A stretch of DNA of 64,000 nucleotides from Melampsora larici-populina 98AG31 (Eukaryota; Basidiomycota; Pucciniomycetes; Pucciniales; Melampsoraceae): assembly GCF_000204055.1 (NCBI RefSeq), contig NW_006768777.1:1006036-1070035 (forward strand). The letters are read 5' to 3'. Below the pieces are notes generated by a model that saw only the letters and a list, made by a program, of their open reading frames with translations, made no database searches and was not told where the DNA came from. Shown in pieces: positions 45,582 to 58,587 of this stretch (its first letter is position 1; every line of letters begins with the position of its first letter). Made by a program: the position numbers and the translations under genes.

Positions 45582-46472
45582 AATACGATCAAAAGTAGTG
45601 ATGCAAGCTGATAGATTGAATATCAACCGGTTCGGCAAGGAAGGAACCTGATCTTCTCGACCACTTTATCTTTCATCACACTAGACTCCTGGGTCAAGAT
45701 CATGGATCGATATAGAAAAGTAATATATAGAATTTCAAATTTCAAAATGATGCGATGATAAGTGATCCAGTTTTTATAACTGATCTGTATGTGAGATGAA
45801 GAATTGGAAGTGGTAAACAACAAATGACGTCGATTGCTACAAATTAACACCAAAGTGTGACCCAGCCTTAAAATTTGATGAGTAATATGAGAACTGTGAA
45901 TTGTGATTTTGAATGTGTTTATAAATCAAAGTCAGAAGAAATGAAGTATTTACTGATCACTAATGAATTCCTGAATGTGAATCAAGCTTGGGATGAATTG
46001 ATGAAGTCTGATTGATTTCAGTTTATCGATTCAATGGTTTTCACGATTTCAATTTTCGATTTTATTAGGGTTGGAATCTAAATGTTATGGTAGAGTTCGT
46101 TGATTAGACTAGTTGATTAAGTAAGTTTCAGGGGATTGGATTGGATTGGATCTTATCTTTACATATAATCCATCAGGGTCATGAATTTACCATTCACATT
46201 GATCTTCATAAGATTCACGCGATGTTTTTCAAAAGATGAAGACTGATTTACATAGTCAAGGAACAGAATCCACTTGAGGGTTGTCCCCCGATAGACAAGC
46301 GATTCAATCAACTTGATCAAAATCAATGATGCTACTTTGTACTTAATTTAATTTGATTTGATTGATTTTCATATTTCAATCGATTTCACAATCCAACCAT
46401 AGATGATGTACTATTTCTATTTTACCATTCCTACTACTTACCTTCAAGTTCATCTGAAGTATCTCAAAATCA
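45582..46472. other. Intergenic
   Basis: AT-rich, no gene supported. It holds the promoter of hydrolase B. Confidence 0.5.
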
Positions 46473-48693
46473 ATGACTTCAATCTTTCATTTATCTGATT
46501 GGTCTTATACCTTTCTCATTTATGCAGTCTGGGGTCTAATTCCCTGGTCTTGGTATTACACTTTAAATCATTCACTTAGGTTTTCTCTTCGTTTGCTTTT
46601 ATCCAATAGACCATTTGATTTCACTTCATTTCCTCATCTTCAGTCACTATTGAAATTTCTTGCCCAATCTAAATCTAGACCCAGTTCACTTCTATTCTCT
46701 TATGCTTTACTTGAAGTTCTCTTTTCAATTTATTATTGTTATCAAGCTAAGCTAGCTCAGCGTAGGATTTATCAAGTCCAACATTCTCCCGAGTTCCTTC
46801 GATCCTGTATTCTTAAGGTCGTAGGTAGTGGAATTCCACCTGATTTAGGTCAACAGCTCGATGGTGCGTTTTCACGGGCATCTCCCTCTTTGATACCATT
46901 GAACATATCTTCGATTTCACGAACTGATATCGATCGATCTCCTATTTTCTGTACCATCTCTCGGTACTTCATATCCTTCGACCTTAGCATCTTTTGCCGA
47001 ATCAAGCAACCAGCAGCGCACGCGACTTCAGCGTCCGGTATCTCCCCAAACTTTGGCTCCGACCGTAGCCTTGGATTTTCATGATCCTCATGCTGTAGAC
47101 TTCAGGTCACACGTAGTGATTTGGTTTGGGAAATGCGAATGGGAAGAGATCTGCCGTGATAATTTCATGGAATGGCTTGCATGGTCACTTTTCAGTGTCC
47201 ATCATCACGAAATACGCGATGCGGCTCATCACGAGTTAATCGCATCTCTGCTTTCGGTTTTCGAATTACGGGCGGGTGCCAAGCTTCCGCCGGGTTATAA
47301 TTCACGCTTACGTCCTCGAGTCATGCGTCTCACACTTGACCCTGTCAAAGTGACTTCTCATCCCATTGGATTTTATGCGGCTGTTCAAGGATTAAGTTGG
47401 ATGGTCAAGCGAATGTTGATTAAAAATGGCTTCACGGAAACACAATGTACCCATCGACCCGACGGCTTACGCTACTTGATTCGGAAACCGGATGGATGGG
47501 ATCAGGCACCTGAAAAAACTCGATCGGTGCCATTCATCTGCATCCATGGATTGGGGGTTGGTCAGTCTGCAGATCACTTACAAGAACCATGCTCTAGGAC
47601 TTCGTACCCAAATCAAACCATTACCATCTCACAAATACTTGAATCCTGGCAGGCTTTATCCAATATGTCGCCTTCCTCCGCTATCTTGCACATTCACCCT
47701 GGGCTCGATCGCGGCCCGTCATGATACCTATCCAGCCCTCAATTTCGTCAGTATGCTGTTCCCAAGATTCTCTTCGCATTGGTATCTAACTTCCATTCAA
47801 ACAGGTCAAGTTCCTTCTCGTCTCAACATCTTTCCCCGCCATCCAAGGAAGAGATGACGTCAGATATGCGCGAAGTTTTTCGTAAGGAGGGATTTGAGAC
47901 AAGTGGGGCCGATCTTTTCGGACATTCGAACGGCACGATCGTGGCAGCCTGGATTATCAAATCCATGCCTCATCTCGTCAAACGAGTCTGCTTGGTCGAT
48001 CCAGTTTGTTTCTGTGAGTGCAGATGTTCGAGAAGATGAGGCTCAAAGTTGATGCCACTGTCTTCTGACCATTTTTGCACCGCGACTCCCATCTTCTAAA
48101 TTTAGGTCTTTGGTGAGCAGTCTACCATCAGCCCAATCTCAAGACAGTGGATAAGTCAGACTGACGACTCTGCTTGTGTTGATCTTGTTGGTTTCCAATC
48201 ATCCGTTCACAGGGAAGGGCACGTTTGTCATAAGTAAGCAACACTACTCCAAGGAGGTTGATTCCGATGTAATTTGATGATAGCCTATACTGATCATATC
48301 TGGAGGACCTCATCTTACAGTTTTCTTTATGGGACCCCTCAGAACGGTCTTGAGCGATTGATGCGATATTACATTGGCACCGAGCTAGGCGTGGCCAAAT
48401 ACTTACATCGTCATTTCGATTGGGTTGCCAATATACTGTGGCCAGCTGAGCTTCCAGACTTCAAGGATGGCAACAGATGTAGTGTTTTCCTAGCTGGTCG
48501 TGATTCGGTACTAAACGCACCGCGTGTAAGAAAGTACCTTTTACAGAATGGTATGACAGAAGTTGGGACAGAGAAAGGGGAGCCAGGGCAGGCCGCAGCG
48601 GGTTTGGTGATGGCCTGGGATGCGGCTCATGGGGAGAGCTTGATTGAGGGTCATTTTGAACGGATCAAAAGTTGGCTTGAGCGTACAACATGA
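46473..48693 (+). CDS. Membrane-anchored alpha/beta hydrolase B
   Basis: Paralogue of the gene at 34174 with the same fold and probably a related ester substrate. Model: 46473-46863, 46988-47560, 47653-47746, 47805-48013, 48106-48112, 48213-48233 and 48321-48693; 555 aa. Four consecutive exon lengths (94, 209, 7 and 21 nt) equal those of gene A. N-terminal hydrophobic segments (residues 10-80) suggest an anchor. H-G-L-G-V-G is the oxyanion loop, the nucleophile Ser393 is in the orthodox G-H-S-N-G, Asp is in A-G-R-D and His535 in A-A-H-G. Gene B lacks the last intron of A but has an extra 124-nt intron (donor GTGCGT) in the N-terminal part. That first intron is the least certain piece. Confidence 0.84.
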
Positions 48694-49577
48694 CAGATAG
48701 TTGACGCAGATTTCATGTTAAATATAGATATTAGGATCCTTGTGACACGGCGGGAGGTACAGTAAGCTATACAGGTGTAAGCTATGTCATCCCATCAATG
48801 TTGTAAGGTAGCAGAATCTTAGAGCTCGAAGTTTCCCAAAACCATGTCCGGGACGTCGATTCGGAGTCTTATGAGTTTTCGACATAGCTATTGCGCCGGA
48901 TCCCTTTGATGAGATCATATAGTGATAGCGTCCAATATCAAAGATGATTGGCATGAATTCGGAAAGGTGGCCCTGGTGGTCTATTGGGCATACGATTGAG
49001 TCATTTTGATGCATCACAGTGGTGCGCTAACCTAATTAAGTCTCTCTCGGACAAGCGAGTAGTTGGGATGAGTGACTCATTCAGAAAGCAGCATCTGAAC
49101 TTTCTGTACCAAAAAGACCTTCCACGCCAGATTGAAGTTTGAACCGAGGACTTCGATTCTGATTGGTTTCTTCATGTCGAATCATCAACGGCCTAATTAC
49201 CTTTCGACTGTTGTATGGTAAAACGTTATCATGATAACTGTACGGCAGCTTTAGTCAACCAGGCTTGATCTAAGAGCTGTGTTTCTATATCCACGCGAGA
49301 GCTGCCTCATCTTCAGTCTGGACACAAACGTAATACATCAACAAGTAACATTGACTTGCAAAACCAATGACGCGGCAGTCTGGAAGCACAATGAAATCAA
49401 ACTGAGATGCTGGGAGCTATACATTTGCGAGTTCCTAACCGCGTATTCCCTCATTGATATAAGATGACCAACCATATCACCATACTTTTCACCCATCCTT
49501 CATAGCAAGCCTATCCAAGAACCACCCACCTACTAATCACTTAATCTCAAACTAGCTACCTATATCTTTTATTCATC
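48694..49577. other. Intergenic
   Basis: No supported gene. Contains the promoter of the next secreted protein. Confidence 0.5.
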
Positions 49578-50225
49578 ATGCACTCATCCTCATTACAACA
49601 GACCCTTTTGATGGTGATCTTGCTAGTCACTGTAATATGCGCCAGTCCATTTCCAAATCCACAAAATGATGTGAACACTCCAGTCGAAAACCCAACGTTG
49701 GCAAACCAAATCAACTCATCTCCACCTCCAACCGAGCAAAAGACGGAAGATGAAGAGAACAAAGAACCAGCAGATCACAAGAAAGCTTTATCAGAATTAA
49801 TTTCCAATAATATTGACGTTGCTAGACTCAATCAGATAGTTAAGAAACTTTCACAAAATGAACTTTCATCAGAAGAAATCATTGGTTTAGCTCAAAATGG
49901 AACTAAAATCGAATTCCAACAAACTAAACATCGAACTTATTTATCTGAACATCCATTGGATCAATCTAAACGTGAAGAAAATGATCAAGCATCTGAAAAG
50001 TTAGGTCCAATTATTGAACAAATTCAGTAAGCCAAAAACCATTCGTTAATTTATCTTTTCTTTCCAAGTTGATCAAGTTGATAAATTTTTGACATGATCC
50101 TTTTTCTTTTCTTTTTTTTTCTTTCTTCTAGGCAACATTTTAATGATATCGCTAATGATCCTTCACAAGTTAAACCAAACCTTGCAGAAATTATTCGATT
50201 GAGATCTGAAGCTCTTCCTCGTTAG
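49578..50225 (+). CDS. Small secreted protein, Cys-free
   Basis: Model: exons 49578-50026 and 50132-50225 with a 105-nt GTAAGC...CTAG intron that has a strong T/C tract; 180 aa. Residues 1-22 are a signal peptide (Q-T-L-L-M-V-I-L-L-V-T-V-I-C-A-S). The mature chain begins with a Pro/Asn-rich stretch, then an acidic linker, then amphipathic helices (N-I-D-V-A-R-L-N-Q-I-V-K-K-L). There is no Cys after the signal and no known domain. It could be an effector candidate or a cell-wall/secretory protein. Confidence 0.7.
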
Positions 50226-51530
50226 TTCTCTTTCCTAAACCTTTTCTCCATACATTCGTATACCATAAACTGATCCAATTTCGATTTTCTTTAGTTGCTA
50301 TGATCATCATTTCAAACGTACTTTCTAATGGAACTCGAACATAGAGAAACAATTTCCTTTGTTTCTTTTGAATTTACATTTTATACTCAATTGGGTTATA
50401 ATAATATGACTAAGATATTCCTAGATGATTTAGCTTAGAATCAAGATTTGATACTGTAGAACAATATGCAATCTAATTTATTTATACCTAATGATTTCTT
50501 GACGATGACCATTCTCACTGGAGATTTTAATGATCTTGATCCCTACCTTTGAACCATTCACATGGCAGTCAGCTTTTGGATGTGAGAGAATTTGCAAGGT
50601 TGAAAAGTTATGATTCAGTTTTTAAACACCGTTAGATCCTGTGTACATGGTGATTAGGATGTAGATATCCACAGCCTTTTCAGGCATGGTGGACCATAAA
50701 ACTCTACCAACCAATCATGAGGTCTTCACGTAGAGAACAATTGGTCAACCGTTCTAACGTCCTCAACTCCTAACAGTCCAATGAAATGTGATATCACATC
50801 ACCAATGATATTAAACCAGATCAGCTGGCTTTGGTGGAGCAACGCCTATCAGAATGTTGATGAGCTTTCAAGGATTGGCAAGATTACCTGAGAGATTAAA
50901 TACATTCACTGCACAAATCCCAAGACCAAGAAGCTGATCTTGTCAAGGGAGTCAATCATGTACGCCGCACAACACTCAATCCCTGCGAATGAACCATAAA
51001 ACCTCGAGAACAAGCAGCCTTAATATTTTGTTCTAAGGTCTTGAAAAACCAATTATAATCATGAACCAAATTATTGATCACTTGTGGATCCAGGATTATA
51101 CCTCTCAGGTGTGCTTTCCACCTTGTTTCATCTGCATGAAAATCACCTGTCATGTAGATTACCGTTCCAGGGGTCAGCGAAGGATTTTTTGAAGCCTTCG
51201 TTATCATTCTCCTCCTCGTTTTGCTTGTTTCCTTTCAAGACTTGAGAGTGGTCATAACTTGTATGTGGAAGCATGGTCCTGGGATACATGACAAACTAGA
51301 AAACCCGGGTGTTTTTCGATCAGAAGCCCGTAACGGGGTTGCTCAAGGTCCCGAATGTGTCTCGGGGACTTGACCACCTCGATGTGCCTGTCGCGATTTT
51401 TCCACTCGACTTGATCATCACCTTGGCTGTTTTACTTATTTACCATTTCAGCACCACACAAGCCTTTCCAACCTTTCCAAGGAAACTCGAACGACATCCA
51501 ACCATTCTACCTTCACCGCCCGTTCTGAAG
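50226..51530. other. Intergenic with an isolated minus-strand ORF
   Basis: A minus-strand ORF of 83 codons at 50956-51207 (start M-I-T-K-A-S-K, with an H-A-D-E-T-R-W-K block) has protein-like composition but no recognised domain and no exon partners. It may be a gene fragment. The rest shows nothing. Confidence 0.35.
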
Positions 51531-53998
51531 ATGCGGGAGCCAAAGCTTTCAGTTAATCTTGAACCTCCTTCTGCTCGCCGTTTGGCCAATGATATCCCAC
51601 TGGATAAAGAATATTTTGAATCTCAAAAAGACGTGCTTTGGGATCTTACGGACGATGGCACTCGTATTTGGAAACAACCGTATGCTCCATGGCTCAGACT
51701 CTACCGCTCTTAGAGACAAACAATAATGATATAAATGCTCTTTCAAATCATGATTCCACTTTCTTTGTCTCTCTCGATCAGTGATGATGAAACAACTCGG
51801 ATGACCGACAATCTATGTCGCGTGTGGCAAGAACGTGGCGACTTCTCCCAGCTAACCCTTGATTCCATTCACACCGCCCCTACTACCCCTGCAGAGCTGG
51901 AAGAGACGCCTGATGCCTCTGATGAGTCGACCACGAAAGAAGAACCCCAAGGAACGGACTCTATCAGTAGCGAGGATTTATGGGAGATGAAGCTCAAAAT
52001 GGTTCAGCATCTCGGGCAAGTCATCAATCCATTTAGAAAGAAATCTACAGATCTCTCATGCTCTCTCATTGTGCGTTTCCAGTGCGATTGGGGTTGAATT
52101 GGCAGCAGGACTCGATCTTTTGAATATCGTCCTTGGCCCTCTGGCTCCTGATACAGTGGACACCAACAGTCTACCCATGCCAAACGGCGGTCTCGCACCC
52201 GCTATCCATTCTCCAGATCATATTCCACCTCAAGCAGAATCCACGACCCTTGTTGACGCTGCAGTATCCTTGATGCGAAAGCAAAAAACTACCAAAAATG
52301 TATCGAATGTCCTGAGGAACGCCTCAGAAGAACTGGGGAAACAAGTTGAAAGATCTCAAGATCAATGGAACGCTTTGTTAGAGCTTCGAGAAGAAGGCTG
52401 GGATATGCGACCAAAAGGCGTCAAAGCCGGTGTTGACGTAAGCCTGATAGGAAAAGGAGCGGAGCGAGCAGCGAAAGAAGTTGGCATTGTCTTTGCAAAC
52501 CCCGAAGGTCCGTTCTACATACGCTCTCTTCACTTTTGACCTCAACTTTCACACTCAGTCCAACTATTCTCCTTGCCTGGCATACTGTGACTACCTGAAG
52601 TACAGCTGCGGAGGTTCTACGCGCTTCTTCGATTGCTTCATTGGAGCCAGCATCTCTGGGTTCAGTTGGCTCGCGACCGGAGATGAAGTTTCCCACTCGA
52701 CCCAGGCGACGTTTGGTCATCAGCCTGATCACACCCGAAGGTCAACCGGAATACTTTTCTCCTTGGTCAAACTACTCCTTTCAATCTGCCACATCACCCC
52801 TCTTTTCTGAAGACTTAGAAATGGCTCGTGCAGAGATGCTCGAAGAAGAAATCTTCAGCGAGGTGACTTGCCCAGTTACAATTTGGGTGGCCAAGTTCTG
52901 ATAGCCATGTCTTTTGTTAGGTTTCCAAGGAGGCGCAACTTGTCGATAGCTATTCAATCATCACATCAGATTCTTCTGTACATGTCGAGGACCTAGGACT
53001 AAGAGTACAGATACGGTTTGAGATGGTTAATATTATGCTCAACGGATCAGTCCTTGTGCATATACTAACGATCCTGTCCACTTTCCATCTCATAGGTTGA
53101 AAAAGTTGCATCAACTAAATTTTCAAATGAGGACTCACCTCTGGCGCTTCTAATATCATCGATCATGCGGCTTATGATGACTTCAATGTACCGATCACGG
53201 CGTCTACACGCTACTGGCTCTGCAATATCTAAGCCAAAAGTCTCTCGACCCAAGATGCTGAAACCGGTATTGGATTTAATTGTTTTCTACACCTGTGCCC
53301 TGAGCGTGCGACGTCTTTTTATCCAAGCTGCCGACGCATTGACGCCGACTCGTCTCGAGGTCGATCTTGAATGTGAGCCGGTGTTGGAATCGGTCGCAAA
53401 AATCATACGTTTACTGAGCGATACTGGATTTGGCGAGGATACGCAAAATAAGACATTTGCGCTGGGGGGCATGTGGACATTGAGGATTTGTGAACAGTAA
53501 GTTGTTCCTCTCTTCATATACTTCATGCAGCTTGGTGACGTAACTTGTTACATAGTCATTCAGTTTTTTTCACAGTCGCTTGCCCAGCAGTGGTTTCTTT
53601 ATGGTTACCTCATCAGTCAATCAAAATTGCTCTTCCGCAGCTTTCAAGTGTACTTCAACGTGAGGTAGAAGAATGCATCTTATCAGCTTTATTGGACTCA
53701 GTTGAACAGAAAGGCTTTTCAGCCACACGATGTGCGCCAGGCTTCAGTTGTGTACGGGGCGAACTGGAGATGTAAGATATTTTCTTTGGCCTCCTATCCC
53801 TGGAATTGATTATTTCACTTATGTTTGGATATCTTTCTTAGATTTTTGACCGTCAGCTTTTCACTCAGAAATGGTGTTAAGGCCAGGGTAGAAAAACTTC
53901 AACCGACATCTACAACACCAATCCCCATACTTATTAGTAAGTATGAAGGAAAAGGTAGCATTATGGAATGGTTGGAAGGAACAATCCCCCCTACATGA
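51531..53998 (+). CDS. MED17: Mediator subunit 17 (Srb4)
   Basis: A core scaffold of the Mediator head, needed for most Pol II transcription, in the nucleus. Model: 51531-51679, 51782-52015, 52083-52507, 52606-52862, 52921-53025, 53096-53496, 53556-53771 and 53842-53998; all phases close at 647 aa. The N-terminal L-S-V-N-L-E-P-P start is typical of Med17. The D-L-W-E-M-K-L-K helix leads into L-A-A-G-L-D-L-L; a W-N-A-L-L-E-L-R-E-E-G-W block follows; and M-L-E-E-E-I-F-S-E-V-S-K-E-A corresponds to the conserved E-I-F-A-Q-L-S-R-E-A of human MED17. The second intron (52016-52082) starts GCAAGT, a GC-AG intron. The assignment is from motif order and wording and has no database support. Confidence 0.84.
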
Positions 53999-54761
53999 TC
54001 ATGAGGAGTGATTTGTGGTGCGGGAATTGATCATGGTGTCTTGGACATGATTGTAAATGAGGATCTAACTGTCTTGATTATCCAGCCAGTGTGTTTCCTT
54101 GAGGTGATCAAACTGGAGGTTATATTGTATACCTTTTCATAAATCTGTATTGCTTACAAAAGTACCTGTCATAGGTTGAATGATTCTTATGTAATTTATT
54201 CTTTGCTTGAAAATCATTGAAATTATATACTACAACTTCAGATGAGCGAGTGATCCAATCAAAAAAGTCAAGATCCACATGGCAGGTGGTCCACCATGTG
54301 GAAATACTTTGAGAGTATCAATTCATTAGTAGGTCTGGGAAAGTCTTACGCAAGTCTGATTCTGACCCACTTCCCAAATCTAATCTTCAAAGATCCATAG
54401 GCAGAACTCACCTTTGAAAGCTTATGGTCCTCCACAATCACTGCTGATACGGACCATTCAGAAAAACACAGGTATGGGGTTTCAAGCTCGAAAAAATAGA
54501 CTAATGTGGTAAAACAAAAGGTCTGGTGACAACCATGATGAGATTGGCATACATTGTGTAGATCACCCAAAAGCTGTTCTTAGTTGACCCCCCTCTGTTG
54601 GGAACCTGAAGAGCGCATACAGACCCCCGAGCAAGACACATTCTGGGGGTATGGGCTCATAGGCACAACACTCGACTACCTGTGGGGCTACACAGCACTT
54701 CATTGGAAGAAGTGCAAATTGGTGATACGATCCTACAATTATTTGGCCGCTTTCGCTGCAA
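53999..54761. other. Intergenic
   Basis: No supported gene; the 3' region of MED17 and the upstream side of a tRNA. Confidence 0.5.
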
Positions 54762-54797
<36 letters not shown>

Positions 54798-54806
54798 TTG
54801 TGCGAG

Positions 54807-54841
<35 letters not shown>
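54762..54841 (+). tRNA. tRNA-Gly (GCC) with a 9-nt intron
   Basis: Acceptor GCGTTGT/ACAACGC, T-arm AGGGG-TTCGACT-CCCCT, anticodon stem GGGCC/GGCCT. The loop T-T-G-C-C-A carries anticodon GCC, then about 9 nt (TTGTGCGAG) intervene before the last loop base. Without the intron the length is 71 nt, normal for tRNA-Gly. The D-stem is imperfect, as in yeast tRNA-Gly. A T5 run follows at about 54846-54850. Confidence 0.85.
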
Positions 54842-54842
<1 letters not shown>

Positions 54843-57172
54843 ATATTTTTGTAGATCGGCACTGTCCACTTGACAAGGTCTGTGTTGAAGGCTTGATGGA
54901 ACAAACGATATATGCCAGCACCGCAGCTGCTGGTGGTAGAAGTTCTGGTGAAATCTTGAAAGTTGGCTGCATTTTGCTCTGGAACACAATGATGCTTGTA
55001 CTGATTGAGGTACAGCTCTTGTTTCACCTGGAGGCCCTTGATGTGCATCTTGCGTACATCTTGGGAAATGAACACACAAGCATGTCAAAGGATTGAGAAC
55101 AATGCAAATCTCAGTCCAAGTGAAGTAATATTACATAAGCTTAAATCCCTATACTTCTCCACTCATCTACTTTTACAAAAGCAATTTGATACCAATTTGA
55201 CCTACAGTTCTGATACCAAGATTTAAGTTTTGAGAATTTCAAAGAGCAATCAATATAGCTTTTGAAAAGCATTTCCTTTGGCTTTCAATGCACACCTCTT
55301 AATGTCCTTAGTAAAAGCACCATTACCTTGAGACCTCTACATATCTATTTCTAAAAACTGTATGTACTTTACTGGTTTCAAAAGAACTCAAATAGCAATT
55401 CAACACCAATTTGAGTTATGGTACTAATACCAAGCTTTGAAAAGCATTGTATAAAGTTTTAATAAGCATTTAATTTAATTTTCAATGATAATATTGGAAA
55501 CTTCTATCATAAAATCTGCATTTCTAAAGTTCACTAGCATAAAATGACACACCTTGTAAAACATTCCTTCTGGTTCCATCAAAAGCTCTAATATCAATTT
55601 TCCAAAAGCTTAAAAACCTGCAATGCTTTTATTATGTAAGCTCGGCCATTGTTGTTGTTTACCAAAAAAACTGAAATCATGGACTATAAAGCATATTGTA
55701 AAAAGAAATTAAGCTGCCTAGCACACGTATACTTTGAAAAGCAGCCAAACAAAGTGTTGAATAGAGATCAATTCAATGTTCAGTGGAACACCCTGAACCA
55801 TTTATTTTGAACTCATGAAAAGCACATACTTCATTTTTTGGAAAGCATTCTGTTCAAGAGTGAATCATGAGCATTTGCCATTGTCATTCAAAAGATCTCT
55901 TGCAAACCATGTGTTCATCATGCAATAAACCGTGTGTTCATGAACTTCACAAACACACGATTTATCAAAGATCACAAACTCTCTGCAAAAAGAAATTTAA
56001 CCTCTTCATGTGTTATAATCTGACCTGCTGCATTTGAAAAGATATGTATTTGTCTCACTTTTGCTACCCATCCCCTGCAGAACGCTAAATTATTCAAGGA
56101 AATATTATACTAGATATCATTACACATGCATTTTACTGTTACTCCACTTTTAGAATTCCATCTTTGGCCTTTCAACTAAAACCATGATTTTCTGTGCATC
56201 CATATATTTCAACACTCCAACTTTTCCTCCTTGCACTGCAAATATAATGTGTTTCTCCAAGCTGAAACATGATCAAATTTAATGTACAAGATGATTAAGA
56301 ATGCAGAATGAATGCACACTTGATGCACTTGTAATCATTTTGTAGATTAAATGTAGTTATTTTTCACCTTGGAGAGACAAATTATATTCACAGATCAATG
56401 GCTTCCCTCAATCTTAACCTTCCAGTGAAACTTATTTTTTCATGCACACCAACAAGCAAGCTTTTTATTGACAATGTGCAGTTGTATCGGATCACTTATT
56501 CAATGTTGCCTTGTCAACTTCCAGATAAAATTGTTGCTAAATTCATCACACTGTACCAAAAAACATTGTCTTAGAATTGTTCTATTATCTGAGTCTATTT
56601 TGGGTGTACAGGCTATGCCCAGCGTAATTATGTTGCAAAGGCACCATAATTCCTACCCCGGGAATTTCCAAAAAGAGTGGCAGTTGGCAGTAGGTATTGA
56701 AATATGGGAATTGGGGCCAGCTTAGTGATGGCTTCACCTCAAGTTGGTGCGCCACCCCATCAGGTTCTTGAGTTGGATAGAATTTTGCCACTATGTTCTT
56801 AAAATTTTGAAACTCAGACCTCAAGCTGTCATGTATTCCAAACCCTCACTCTAAAGGTCTATCAAAAGGATCACTGTTGAAGTCTTCAATTCACACAAGA
56901 AGAGGTAACAAATTGAGGAAACACAAAGAACTGAAGGAGAATTAAATGCAATAAACTGTTGAGGAAAATTATGTGAAGATACAAATTACCCCAATCAAAT
57001 TTATCAAGTTTGTCACATTAACCCATATGTCAGAATCACTGAACTTGAAAGTACTTCTCTTTCCTCATCTTTGGAAAGAGAAGTACGTACTCTTCCAACT
57101 TTTCCTTTCTTGTATATTTTTTACTAATATTGATATTTATGCTCAATAGCTGTTATGTTTCATCTGCCATAA
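54842..57172. other. AT-rich gene desert
   Basis: No supported gene. About 55180-55290 and 55379-55490 resemble each other ('agcaat..aa.acca.tttga' and 'aaaagcatt' blocks), a diverged tandem duplication. The ORF at 54584-55096 runs through the tRNA and is rejected. Confidence 0.5.
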
Positions 57173-57556
57173 GACTCTTACTCTTGACAACATAGATCAG
57201 TTATTGAATGATAGATAACTTCAACTAATTAAATCTGTACCAATCATCCAGGTACTAACTTCATAAGTCCTATCTTGATCATGAATCTTTCTGATTGATT
57301 TGTTGTTTCAGGTCAGAATAATCTTGTTAGATTGCATGTAAGGAGCTGTTTCTCACAGTGCTATTGTACACAATCTTAGGTGAATAAAATGGAATATCTG
57401 GAAAGAGAAACTCTTACTCTTTATAACAGAGATCAGTTATTGACTGATAGATAACTTAAACTAATCAAATCTGTACCAATCATCCAGGTCAGAATAATCT
57501 TGTTAGATTTTGTGTAGGGACTTGGTTCTCACAGCGCTATTGTGCACAATCTTAGT
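57173..57556 (+). repeat. Direct repeat pair, one copy with a 60-nt intron-like block
   Basis: Copy 1 (57173-57379) and copy 2 (57410-57556) share 'gatcagttattga', 'aaatctgtaccaatcatcc' and 'cagaataatcttgttagat' blocks and end with 'cacaatcttag'. Copy 1 contains GTACTAAC...TTTCAG at 57252-57311, 60 nt. In copy 2 the flanking bases join exactly, as if it had been spliced. No long ORF is present. Confidence 0.72.
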
Positions 57557-58587
57557 TACCCAAACCCACAGATATCTTTCTTGATTCAAAGACACTCATA
57601 ATTTCTCAATCACATGTGCCAAATAAATTCCCATGCACAGTTCAAGCAATGGTGCCTGCGGAACCCAAGATGCTAATTCAGTATCAATGCACTCTTTCAT
57701 GATCTGGTAGGTTTCTTCAAGACCCACATCAAGAGTGAATCCATTCACAATCCATAGTCAACTACTTGTGTAACACTCTATTGTTCTTGGTATCAATGGT
57801 CCTTGGTCTGTACTACAGGCATCTGCAGCCAATGAAAATGTTTACTCAACAGTGGCTGAGCTCCCACTGGCAGCCACATATTGGCAAGCTAGTTTTGACA
57901 GGACTGGAAATTCTCCCTTGTGGCTTTGTTGATGATTGTTTTGTCAGGTTTCACACCTAGAACAAAAGTAGATTAAGAATAATCACCTGCCTCCACTTCA
58001 ATGCTAAGCAAGGGTTCGTTGCAAAATTGCCTGAAGGTTCATTGCTTCCAAGCTGATATTCAGTGAGTTAATCAATTGTTGAATTCCCCTTTTGTGGGGC
58101 ATGAAGATGCAACATGGGTTCAAGCTATTACCCCTCTTCATTGAGTTCACCACTTTTCACTATTTTCACTGTTGTGTAGTTTGTCTTTGCTCATTTATTT
58201 TTATATATGTGCCTGTCATGTTTCAGACTATCCGTATATGATAAGTTTGAAACATATAGTCAATTTAGATATATCATTATACCTGAAAGAGCATTATATT
58301 AGTTTCTTTCTTCACCATCTAGCTTATCAAATTGCATTTTTGTATTGAAGGTGATTACTCAATCAATGGGGGGCTTAATAGTTTCATAGTGATACATCTG
58401 AGCTATATCTAGGCCCCTCTCTGAAATAATTGCAACAAAGAAATCAATCATTTGGAGTGGGTGGGTAGGGAAACATACCACAATAATTGACATATCTGCT
58501 ACAACAAAAACAAATAAGTTTTCTGCACATGTCAAAAATTTAGATAGAATATGACTTCAATTCATCTGCTTATAATCCAGGTAAGAT
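57557..58587. other. AT-rich spacer
   Basis: No supported gene. Includes the 3' region of the minus-strand 923-aa gene. Confidence 0.5.

Noticed and set aside
51309..51530. Upstream extension of the MED17 frame with a hydrophobic start
   Set aside because: The extension is unlike Med17 N-termini; the ATG at 51531 directly precedes the conserved start, and the hydrophobic stretch is more likely leader sequence.
52016..52082. Alternative GT introns of 32-47 nt in MED17
   Set aside because: They keep the frame but are too short and leave extra residues in the conserved helix; the GC-AG intron fits length and homology better.
54584..55096. 170-codon plus-strand ORF
   Set aside because: It runs straight through the tRNA-Gly gene and has no domain; the tRNA is far better supported.
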